DNA of 64,000 nt. Origin: Cephalotus follicularis (Eukaryota; Streptophyta; Magnoliopsida; Oxalidales; Cephalotaceae). Position numbers and translations under genes: made by a program. Positions within the stretch are counted from its first letter, which is position 1; the number at the start of each line of letters is the position of its first letter. The stretch is from the NCBI GenBank assembly GCA_001972305.1, contig BDDD01000042.1, positions 69,880 to 133,879 on the forward strand. Reading direction: 5' to 3'. The notes below the pieces were generated by a model. It did no database searches. It was not told the origin of the DNA and saw only the letters and a program-made list of their open reading frames with translations. This document shows positions 34,048 through 44,159 of this stretch, piece after piece.

Positions 34048-34881
34048 ATGGACGGAGGGGGAGGACATGTCAGGTCGCGAACCATTGCGGATAACATTCC
34101 CCAAGAAGTGAATGGAGGAAGGAATCCTGAGGACCGCATAAATGAATATTTCCAACGGCAGATAGCTGCTAGCACGATTCATCTGCAAGAGATGAAATGG
34201 TCATACACGGATCGTATTGCTGAATATTTCCAGCAACAGATAGCTGCTAATACAGCTCACTTAGAGGAAATGCGGCAGTTGTGTGTTCTAACTCAACAAG
34301 ATAAGCGGACTAGACCAGCTCCCTCAGAATGGCAAGAGGGTGGCTCCTTAACCAAGTCATCAAAGAACAGTTCTCAGCAAATGGCCGCTAAGGGAACTCC
34401 TAATCAAGTAGGTGATATAAGGCCTGGGGCTTGCTTCCATTGCGGTCGTGTAGGCCATCAAGTGAAAGACTGCTGGTTAAAGAATAAGTTATGCATGAGA
34501 TGTGGGGTGGCTGGTCACATGATGAAGAATTGTACTGGGGATCTATCTCAACAAACTGCTAACTGTGGAACTCATGGTCAGGGAAGTAATGCGGGAACAG
34601 GAGCTTGCTATCACTGTGGTCGTAAGGGCCACTTACAGAAGGATTGCTGGAGGAAGAATGGACGGTGTTTGAGGTGCGGGACACCTGGTCATGCAGTGAA
34701 GGACTGTCTGAAGAGTCCTCCTACGGGGCCTATGAGCATTAGCAAAGCCGCAACTGGACCTTCGCAGCGGGGAGACAAGGGCAAGGGCATCATAAGAGGT
34801 ACGATTTTTACTCTTACTTGCATCACACTTGGCCATAATGATGTAAACTGGGTTGACCTTATAATAGCCGTAATTAAGTGA
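34048..34881 (+). pseudogene. gag: Tekay-2 gag remnant with four zinc knuckles
   Basis: 277 codons. The start MDGGGG matches the Tekay-1 gag start in position, but the capsid domain is missing. Instead a 25-30 residue segment is duplicated (INEYFQRQIAAS... and IAEYFQQQIAAN...), and the nucleocapsid carries four CCHC knuckles: CFHCGRVGHQVKDC, CMRCGVAGHMMKNC, CYHCGRKGHLQKDC, CLRCGTPGHAVKDC. Tekay-1 has two positions. The knuckle pair has evidently been duplicated. All four keep their cysteines and histidine. After about 34813 the frame enters unrelated DNA and stops at 34881. Confidence 0.85.
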
Positions 34882-35060
34882 ATGTTAAGTTGGACGTTGG
34901 GGACAACTTATGAGTAAGATTCTCTGTACCATATTAAAGGATGGTTATACTCATGCGTAGGCTAGTATGGGATCACACACATACTTATTGGACTTCTAGG
35001 ATCCTGATAACATAATCAGAGAACATGAGTTGTATCGCTTGGGTAATGATTCACGATAAT
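34813..35060 (+). other. Unrelated filler replacing protease and the RT start in Tekay-2
   Basis: About 250 bases with no match to Tekay-1. It replaces roughly 0.9 kb (Tekay-1 about 2420-3310) that encodes protease and the N-terminal RT. Homology on the left ends within the GATTTTTAC segment and resumes at about 35060-35080. Origin not recognised. Confidence 0.75.
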
Positions 35061-36581
35061 GATTCGAGGATGTTTCCCCAAGCTCGACTTTAAATCAGCT
35101 ATCACCAGTTGAGGGTGAGGGAAGGAGATATTGAGAAAACTGCCTTCCGGACAAGATACGGTCACTATGAATTCCTAGTGATGCCTTTTAGTGTTACCAA
35201 TGCACCGGCTGCGTTCATGTCATTGATGAACGATGTGTTCCGACCATACTTGGATCAGTTCGTCGTTGTGTTTATTGACGACGTACTTGTATATTCAAGA
35301 AGTGAGGAAGAGCATGCTTCCCACCTGAGGTTGGCTTTACAGATTCTCCGAGAGCACCAGCTATATGCCAAATTCAGTAAAAGTGAATTTTGGCTTAACC
35401 ATGTGATCTTTCTTGGTCACATTGTATCTGGAGAAGGTTTGGCGGTGGATCCGTCAAAGACAGAGGTAGTACGAGATTGGCCACAGCCGAAGAATGTAAC
35501 GGAGGTACGCAGTTTTCTTGGCTTGGCGGGATATTACAGGAGGTTTATTCAGAATTTCTCAAGAATAGCTGAGCCTTTGACTAGACTGACCCAGAAGAAG
35601 ACTTTGTTTGTCTGGGATGATGATTGCGAAGCCAGTTTCTGTGAACTGAAGGACCGGTTGGTTTCCGCTCCTGTCCTGGCATTACCTGAAGGTAATAAGG
35701 GCTTTGCAGTCTACAGTGACGCATCGGGAAAGGGTTTGGGCTGTGTATTGATGCAGCGAGGCAGAGTGATTGCATATGCCTCAAGGAGGCTTAAACCGTA
35801 CGAGGAAAACTACCCGACCCATGACCTTGAGCTTGCAGCTATTATCTTTGCCCTTCAGAAATGGAGACACTATCTTTATGGGGCACAATTTGAGATCTTT
35901 ACCGATCATAAGAGTCTGAGGTACCTGTTCTGTCAGGACACACTGAACATGAGACAGCGCAGGTGGGTGGAATTCTTCAATGATTATGACTGCAGCATCC
36001 AGTACCACCCGGGGAAAGCGAACGTAGTCGCTGATGCCTTGAGCCGCAAGGCTATGGTTGCCAGTACAATGGTGTCGCAATGGAAGATGTTGGAAGACTT
36101 CCGGGAATGGTCCCCATTCAATCAGTCACCGGGGATCTTTCTGGCTCTCATACGGGTAGAACCAGTGTTGTTGCATCGCATCAAAGATGCACAACCGCAT
36201 GATCCTGAACTGCAGCGGATTCGAGAGAATCTGGACTCAGAGTCTGACTTTAGAGTACATGATGATGGTATTATGAGATATCGGGGACGTGTATGTCTTC
36301 CGAATGAGCCTAGAGTGAAGGATGAGCTACTCCACGGGGCTCATAAATCCCTGTACAGTATCCATCCTGGTAGCACTAAGATGTACCAAGATATGAAGAA
36401 GATCTACTGGTGGCCCGGCATGAAACGCGAGATTGCAGAATATGTCGCAAAGTGTTTAACTTTGCCAAAGGATCAAGGCCGAGCACCAGAGACCTGCGGG
36501 ACTGTTACAATCTTTACCAGTGGCAGAGTGGAAATGGGAACATATCACGATGGGCTTTGTTTATGGGTTTCCACTGACTAG
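35060..36581 (+). pseudogene. pol: Tekay-2 RT (partial), RNase H, integrase zinc region
   Basis: Open from 35109 to 36581. RT from the middle of the palm with FIDD intact, then RNase H ([32 protein letters not shown], all four acidic residues present) and the integrase HHCC region. One base is missing near 35098 (TCAGCTATCACC against TCAGGTTATCACC in Tekay-1), which breaks the frame at the RT entry. An extra T near 36462 shifts the frame within the zinc region, so the last 40 residues are out of frame. Confidence 0.9.
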
Positions 36582-37590
36582 GCATCGACATAATGCCATG
36601 TGGGTTATTATTGATAGACTCACCCAATCAGCACACTTCTTGCCCACACATGTCACTGATTCTGCGAACAAGTTGGCTCGGTTATATGTAAAGGAGATTG
36701 TGAGATTACATGGTGTTCTGGTGAGCATCGTTTGTGAGAGGGATTCGATCTTCACTTCCAACTTCTGGAAGAGATTCCAGACAGCCTTCAGAACGAGATT
36801 GAACCTCAGTACTGCTTTCCACCCTCAGACAGACGGGCAGTCGAAGCGTACCATCCAAACCTTGGAGGACATGCTTCGGGCTTGTGTGATCGATTTTGGC
36901 GGAACTTGGGAGGACCATATTCCTCTGATAGAATTTTCATATAACAACAGCTATCACTCGAGTATTTGTATGGCTCTGTATGAGGCACTGTATAGGAGAA
37001 AGTGTAGGTCACCTGTCTGTTGGGACGAGGTTGGGGAACGACCATTGCTTGGGTCGGATTTGGTGGAGGAGACTTCAGAGAAAGTCAAGTTCATCAAAGA
37101 GAAGTTGCTAGCAGCGCAAAGTCGGCAAAAGAGCTACGTCGACAGCGTGAAGAGAAGACCTCTGGTCTTTGACGTGGGTGATCACGTGTTCTTGAAGGTA
37201 TCACCGTGGAAGGGCGTGCAACGGTTTGGGAAGAAGGGCAAATTAGCTCCACGCTACATTGGTCCTTTTGAGATTCTAGAGAGAGTTGGGGAGGTAGCCT
37301 ATCAGCTTGCCCTACCTCCTGCACTGTCAAACGTGCATGACGTCTTCCACATATCTATGCTGAGGAGGTATATCCCGGACCCGTCACATGTCCTGGATTA
37401 TGATACTGTTCCTGTACAGGATGATCTATCTTATGAGGAGTTACCTGTGCGAATTCTCGATCGGAAGGCGCGGACCTTGAGGAACCGAACCATTTCCATG
37501 GTCAAGGTTCAATGGCAGTTTCACAAACCTGATGAGGCAACTTGGGAGCGTGAGAAGGACATCCGAGAACGCTACCCACACTTATTCTAG
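36520..37590 (+). pseudogene. pol: Tekay-2 integrase core and chromodomain-like tail, catalytic triad lost
   Basis: 356 codons, no stop before the natural TAG (37588-37590). The fold is recognisable throughout and alignable to Tekay-1 4784-5824, but all three catalytic positions differ: first Asp to Gly (GGC 36553-36555), second Asp to Glu (GAG 36736-36738), the Glu to Lys (AAG 36844-36846). The chromodomain-like tail (VKVQW, EATWERE, YPHLF) is intact. As a DNA-joining enzyme it should be dead. Confidence 0.92.
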
Positions 37591-37621
37591 TATCGTGTTA
37601 ATTTCGAGGACGAAATTTTTT

Positions 37622-37635
37622 GAAGGAGGGGTGGA
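37622..37635 (+). other. Polypurine tract of Tekay-2
   Basis: GAAGGAGGGGTGGA, identical to that of Tekay-1, directly before TGTAACGCCC. Confidence 0.9.
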
Positions 37636-37806
37636 TGTAACGCCCGGTATTTTCCTGAATGTAATAATTCCATTTATGATGTAATCCTTAAACTTGATTT
37701 AATGAGAATGTCGAGTTTTGAACTCAAAAGATGCTTGCAAACCCTACTTATGACTTTGGTAATGGAATATGTATGTTAAAGCTTGAAACGGTGCTGTTTT
37801 GGCAAA

Positions 37807-37965
37807 AAGACATCGACGTCTTTTCGAAAGACGTCGACGCCTATTGAAACCAGGGTACACGTGAATGAAGGGACATGCGCGTCGACATGGGGAGAAGGCA
37901 TCGACACCTTCTTACGAAAGGAGAAAAGACATCGACGTCTAAGGAAAGACGTCGACGCCTTTGTA
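37807..37965. repeat. GTCGAC palindrome cluster 11 (Tekay-2 3' LTR, upstream block)
   Basis: Almost identical to cluster 10; only scattered differences such as TGCGTCGAC against GCGCGTCGAC. Confidence 0.9.
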
Positions 37966-38080
37966 AGAATGGCCATCACGTTCTTCGTCGGCAGAGTAAC
38001 ATGCAAGGGGAATTGTTTAAGTCATGTGGTCGTACGAGTTGTGCAGTATTACGTGAACTTTTCCGTAGTCCATTTCGGAG

Positions 38081-38616
38081 NNNNNNNNNNNNNNNNNNNN
38101 NNNNNNNNNNNNNNNNNNNNNNNNNNNNNNNNNNNNNNNNNNNNNNNNNNNNNNNNNNNNNNNNNNNNNNNNNNNNNNNNNNNNNNNNNNNNNNNNNNNN
38201 NNNNNNNNNNNNNNNNNNNNNNNNNNNNNNNNNNNNNNNNNNNNNNNNNNNNNNNNNNNNNNNNNNNNNNNNNNNNNNNNNNNNNNNNNNNNNNNNNNNN
38301 NNNNNNNNNNNNNNNNNNNNNNNNNNNNNNNNNNNNNNNNNNNNNNNNNNNNNNNNNNNNNNNNNNNNNNNNNNNNNNNNNNNNNNNNNNNNNNNNNNNN
38401 NNNNNNNNNNNNNNNNNNNNNNNNNNNNNNNNNNNNNNNNNNNNNNNNNNNNNNNNNNNNNNNNNNNNNNNNNNNNNNNNNNNNNNNNNNNNNNNNNNNN
38501 NNNNNNNNNNNNNNNNNNNNNNNNNNNNNNNNNNNNNNNNNNNNNNNNNNNNNNNNNNNNNNNNNNNNNNNNNNNNNNNNNNNNNNNNNNNNNNNNNNNN
38601 NNNNNNNNNNNNNNNN
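38081..38616. other. Assembly gap (536 N)
   Basis: Run of N inside the Tekay-2 3' LTR. The matching part of the 5' LTR (about 32850-33117) is only about 270 bases, so the gap length or the flanking assembly is questionable. Confidence 0.99.
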
Positions 38617-39019
38617 TCGTTTTATAACACCAGAAGAGAGAGAGGGAATAAAACAGTGTGTGTGTGTGCCATTGTTGAGCTTGGAGCTGCTTGGAACCAC
38701 TGGTGCAGCTACGGGACGGACCTAGAGAGGCTGCTGTGACCTGTTTGGATACTTAAAGAGGTGGACTTTCCAGTTCCTAACTTGGAACAATAAGGTAGGG
38801 GAAAGTGATGGATTTATAATGCATGTTGAGTTCTAAGTTAATGAATAACATGGTGAATTGCATGTTAATGATTGAATTGAGATTATGGACTTGTTGTAGT
38901 GTTACTGTGATACACTGAGTTGATCATGCATGAACTTTTACATGAATGCGTGAATCTGTTGTGTAAAGGATGGATTTGTTAATGGCTTGGTGTGTTAAAA
39001 TCGTGGAAAACACGTTCTG

Positions 39020-39430
39020 TGTTGTAAAGACATCGACGTCTTTGTAAAAGACATCGACGCCTTCTCTGGGAAATTATAGAACTGAGATGTTCATTTCAGA
39101 TGGCTATTTAGCCACATGGAATCGCTTGTTTAGATTTGAATTGATGTTCTGGTTAAGCTAATGTTAACCAGTAGCATGCCTTACACTTTTAAAGTGGTGC
39201 ATTCGTTTATATGAGGGATTAAAAGGTTGGATTTTACCCTCTAGAACCAAGGCTTGCGAACTGATATGCTCGCGAACTGGTACTCTCTGGTATGAAAAAG
39301 ACATCGACGTCTTTGTAAAAGACATCGACGTCTTTGGTTCAGATACACCTGGGAATAATTGTACATATGATTGACGCTTTAGGCTAAAAGACATCGACGC
39401 CTTAAGGAATGACATCGACGTCTTTCCTCC
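39020..39430. repeat. GTCGAC palindrome cluster 12 (Tekay-2 3' LTR, downstream block)
   Basis: AAAGACATCGACGTCTTTG, AAAGACATCGACGCC (39025-39065), then 39298-39345 with two tandem AAAGACATCGACGTCTTTG, then AAAGACATCGACGCC and GACATCGACGTCTTTCC. Confidence 0.9.
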
Positions 39431-39913
39431 TGGACAGTAGAACTGCACCTCAATAGAACCAGTTAGACCTAAAACGACTCTAGGAACGAACCTAGATGCA
39501 TTCTGAGCATATGTTTGCATTGTTACTGTGATTTGCATTATGGTTGTCTTCCTAAAAGTGTTAACCATTTTGAAAAGCTTGCATGATCATTATGATCATT
39601 TGGGTACGAAAATGTATATTTGTCAACATATGAATTTATATATTTTCGAAATGTTTGGGAAGTATTTCCGATGACAGAAAAATGTTTTAAAGGTTTGATT
39701 ATGAAACTAAACGAAATTTGCGAAAATGTATAAATTATGAAGATATATATTTTCGAAATGTTTGGGGAAGTATTTCCAAAGACAAGAGAAATGTATTGTT
39801 TTAAGTTTATGACTTATTACAACTCGTGAACAGAATATATATTTTAAACAAATATATTTGATCAAGTAATTATATGTAGTAATTGCTTGACTTGTACTTG
39901 AATTGCTTGTGCT

Positions 39914-40066
39914 TGTTGATTATTAGCCGCCGCGCTAATAACTTGTTGATTATTAGCCGCCGCGCTAATAACTTGTTGATTATTAGCCACCGTGCTAATA
40001 ACTTGTTGATTACTTAGCCACTGTGCAAGTAACTTGTTATTGGTTTAAGCCGCCGTGCTAAACAAC
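39914..40066 (+). repeat. Hairpin tandem array in the Tekay-2 3' LTR
   Basis: Three 30-base units containing TTATTAGC-CGCCGC-GCTAATAA (8-bp perfect stem), then two degenerate units (CTTAGCCACTGTGCAAG and TTAAGCCGCCGTGCTAA). Tekay-1 LTRs have fewer units at the same place (341-432, 7780-7870). Confidence 0.88.
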
Positions 40067-40761
40067 TTATTGGACTTGCTCCCGGGGGTGGAGTAAGAGT
40101 GCATGACGTTGGGGCCAGGAGGTGGCGACGGTCATGACGTTTGGCTTGTCTGGTTCCTTTTGGGAACATATTTCTTGTTTGTGCTGATGTAACCTATGAG
40201 TTATACTTGTACTGAGATCATACATATATTTTTATATATGAAAGTATATTTACTTGGAAACTACATGTCATACTGCATCATTATGCATTCATTCATGATA
40301 CTCATTACCTTATGACCTGAACTGTATTTATGAGTTTATTCACTTAGCCGAGTGAGGACAAAGGCTAACCCCTACTGTAACAGATTGATGGAGTGGTCTT
40401 GTCATGGAGCATGCAGGGAGATTTAAAGAGAAGACTTCTTATCTTCCTGTTTATGTATTTCGGTTATTGAACATTTATTATGTTATTCGGATTTTGTAAC
40501 AAAATGGTACTTGTTCTCTCGCACTGTACTGTATTATTTCACGCTCCGTTTTGGGCAATCAACTGTTACGTCTGGATTATCGGGCATCACGTAGTATGGG
40601 ATGCGTGATGTGTTTTTGTATTCGGCTCATTTATGTTGTTGTTGCTTCCGCCATCGAAAGTTTTAAATTATTGGTATTTTGCATGAGCTGGATTATGTTA
40701 TGTTGGTTGCCTCACCACTTTATATGTTGTCTTAATTTGGAAAACGGGGTGTGACAGTGGT

Positions 40762-40969
40762 GATCTAGTAAAATTACCCATTCCCTAAATTATGGGATTG
40801 TGAATCTCTCTAATTATGGTAAGGATCATGATATGACTTCATTAATCTCTAAATATATCTAATTATAGGGTGTCATGATAAGAATAAATTATGATCATGA
40901 TGAATTGTTTCCTTGATGGAAGGAACAAATCATGATTTTGTGAATGATGATCAGATTCTGGATAAGGGT
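40762..40969 (+). repeat. copia-A 3' LTR, second piece
   Basis: Continuation of the LTR after the Tekay-2 duplication, up to the Z target duplication AGGGT (40965-40969). Noncoding. Confidence 0.7.
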
Positions 40970-43048
40970 TGTAATACCCCGTTTGTTCATGTGCATATTT
41001 TTGGGCTTTTAATTTGTTTTGTCATAAAGCTGGTCTATTTTAAATTTTTGGGCTTTTATGTTTTGGGCTAAATGATATCATCTTTGGGCATTTGGATATT
41101 GGTTAGAATATGTACATGGATAAGTAAAATTAATTGAATTATATTGTGTATTAATTTTAAATCAGTTTTTATTATAAGAAAATGTTAAAATTGTTTAATT
41201 TGGAAACAAATCTCTTATTTTGGTTAAAAACTTATTTCTCACACTCTCTCTCCCGTACGTTTCTTCTCTCTTTCTCCCAAATTCGATTCTCTTCCTTCTT
41301 TCTCTCCCTTGATCCCGTGAATCCCTCACTTTTTCCCTATCCTATCAGATTTTGTTCCCTCTTCCCTTATCCCTTCCGATTTTGTTTCTCTTTTTCTGTT
41401 TATGTATGCCAATTGCCATTGTTATACGTCATCATTGTTTCTCTTGCCTAGGACGCACAAAATTGCAAGTTTAGGAAAATTCTGGTGTTATTCTGGCAGC
41501 TTTGTCATTCCAATTAGGCTTGTTTTCCTCTGTTGTTATGGTTGGGCAATTAGTTTTGGTTTTAATGTTATCCAATCTTCTTGTATATAGGCTACTAGTG
41601 TGTTTTGGTTTTGTTTCCTGCCATGTATGCTCTGTTATCATTTCTGAGATTGTTAGCAAGTCCTGAGGTGTCTTGTAATGGTAGTAAACAGATTTTGAAA
41701 CTAGCAATTGGTATTTGACAGAAAATTGATCATATAGTTATGTATACAATGAATTGGAATTTGCTTCTCTTCAAAGTATGATCACCAATTACGTAAATTT
41801 CTTATTTCTTTATGCTCATATGCAACTGTTGTGTCACATAAGTCCTATTTAAATGATTATGAATGTAATGTCCCGAATATATATATATATATATTAAAAA
41901 TAGAAAAAGAAACCAGGCATATATATATATATAATAAATTTAAAAAAAAAGACACCAGGCGTTAAAATTCCTGGTGCGTCAAAAGAAGAAAAGAGAGACA
42001 AGAGAATGAGAGCGGAGACGACAGGGAGAGCGAGAGACAGAGGGACGGAGAGCGCGCCGGAGAAGACGACACCGGGCGAGGAGCTCAACAGCCGGAAGCG
42101 TGCGATGCAGGTCCAGGTAACCTCTCTCCTTTCTCCTCAATGCTTTGCATCGCTGTCACGTTTCCACCACCGGTTTCGTCACTGGTGAAGGGTCGGTCTT
42201 TGTCTAGAAGACTAGCTATTCATATTTTGGTGACTGTTGAGGTGCCATTCGATCGAAATCGGCCGGATTTGAGCTGCGGAGTCGACTCAGCGAACCCAAC
42301 TCGTTGCCGCCCATGACCGAACATTTAGTACCGAGTCACGGCTAGTCTCAGTCGCCAATGGACTGGTTAAAGGATTTTAAGGTCGGTTATGGCATTTTTG
42401 AGTGTTCACCGGAACTGTTGAAGTCTGGCGAGTTGACTCAGTGAGTCGAACTCACTGCCGGCCATGACAGCACGTTTCACGGTGAGTCACGGTAGTTCCT
42501 TGGCAGATATGAATTGATCGGCCAATTTGGAGTATGTTTATGGGTGTCGTCGGAGCTGGGTGAGTTGGCCGAAAACTGGCCGGAGTTTCGGTGACGGCAA
42601 TGTTGATTCTTGTGCTAGAGCGTAACGGGAATGTGTTGTATATGCAATGTGAATGAAGTGATCAAGGATAGAAGGTTCCTAAGCAATGGCGATTTGATAG
42701 CCGGTTCAGGCTTGGAGGAGCTGACGGTTCGTCGGTTCTGCTACAGAATCCCTTAAATAGCAAGCGCAACTGTTGTTACTGCTTTAACTGGTAGGTTATA
42801 CTATTTGCACTGCATTCATGCATTTCGATGAATTGTGTGAATTGTTACTGTGTTACTGTGACTGTGTGTTGATTGACTGTTGTTATACTGTTATCGAAAC
42901 TGATACTGTTCACTAGTTATCACACCGACTGGGAACTGGGTGTGGATCTATAAACTGTTTTCATTGAGATTGAAACTGATTTGATGGATTTTGGACTTAG
43001 TTCCATTGATTTGCGAACTGCTTTGTGAACTGTTCTTTTTTATGAAAC

Positions 43049-43213
43049 TGTCGACACTTTACTGCTTTCAAAAACTGACCCGTCGACGCTTTCATGCCTT
43101 TAAACTGAGTAGCCGATGTTTTATACTTATGCTTTCTAAAACCGTCGACTCTTTTGTGTGTTAAACTGAATAGTCGACACTTTACGCTTTTAAACTAAAC
43201 TAGTCGACGCTTA
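43049..43213. repeat. GTCGAC cluster 13 (Y LTR, GCTT/ACTTT arms)
   Basis: CTGTCGACACTTT, CCGTCGACGCTTTC, CCGTCGACTCTTTT, TAGTCGACACTTTA, TAGTCGACGCTTAG. Direct-repeat spacing is about 40 bases. Confidence 0.8.
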
Positions 43214-43880
43214 GTGCCCTGTTTTGCGAAATGGCACTGTTTCTCACTGTTTTCAAATTCAAACTGTTTCTTCTTTGAATTGATTCCATAGGAAGCCTCC
43301 CTAAGGCCTTGTATCCTATGTGAATCATCTTTTAACACTGTTAAAGTTTTGACTCAAGTTTTCTAAGTGATTCTTGAAGAAAGTGCAACAAAAGAGTTTT
43401 ATACAAATGATTTTCAAGAATGGTTAGGATAGCTCATTTGGGACCTCTAGACGCGGATGATCTCATTGGACTTCCTCTCCATTGTTTTACAAACTCGATA
43501 GGGACCAACAAACTGCCACTGTTACTGAACTGTTACTGAAACTGTACTGAAAACTGTTATATAACTGTTTTGACGGATGTGGATCTTACATTGATCCTTT
43601 AGGTCCCTATCATTTCTACTGTTTACTATTACTGTTACTGGGTGCGACTATTGTATAATTACTGTTATGATTGCTATTGTTTGAGACTGTACGGGATAAC
43701 CCATTCATAATCTTCATATCCGTCATGAAGTATTATGGGTGTTTGGCCACACATCACTGTCAATCCTCCTTTTTTTTGTGACCTATGGGAGTCACCGCCT
43801 GAGGGATGGATACAGTTACTGTTATTGTTACTGATACTGATACTGTTACTGTTACTGAGAGCTCTACTGTTACTGTTACT

Positions 43881-43978
43881 GGCTAGTACCCTTCGGGTCT
43901 AGCATTACTGTTACTGGCTGGTACCCTTCGGATTTAGCACCACTGTTACTGTTACTGGCTGGCACCTTCGGGTCTAGC
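43881..43978 (+). repeat. Three hairpin units in Y
   Basis: GGCTAGTACCCTTCGGGTCTAGC type units at 43881-43903, 43916-43938 and 43957-43978: short inverted repeats closed by a TTCG-like loop, separated by CTGTTACTG. Confidence 0.75.
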
Positions 43979-44159
43979 GCAACTGTACTGTTTTTGTGGC
44001 CAGTGTTATCCTATGCCCCACACGGCTATAACACGGGAGGGCTGTGTTTAGTCGATGGGGGTACTATCTCGGGCCGGAGTGGCAGAGAAGTACTTGGCCC
44101 TACAATTGTTTGTTCCCATGTGCTATTACTGACTGTTTACTGAGTGTCTACAGGCCTAT

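Larger units (their letters stand above)
32465..40756 (+). mobile_element. Tekay-2: Ty3/gypsy chromovirus, defective
   Basis: Flanked by a perfect duplication GTGGT (32460-32464, 40757-40761). LTRs: 32465-33943 (internally deleted) and 37636-40756 (contains the N gap). Primer site at 33947-33960, gag part 34048-34881, a replacement segment, RT onward 35060-36581, integrase 36520-37590, polypurine tract 37622-37635. The capsid domain of gag, the protease and the start of RT are absent, and integrase catalytic residues are changed. Confidence 0.94.
37636..40756 (+). repeat. Tekay-2 3' LTR (contains assembly gap)
   Basis: TGTAACGCCCGG to GGGGTGTGACA. It is nearly identical to the 5' LTR on both sides of that copy's deletion. 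38018-38080, just before the gap, does not match the other LTR. Confidence 0.92.

Noticed and set aside
37783..38739. Long ORFs across the N run
   Set aside because: Artefact of translating N; the real sequence is LTR.
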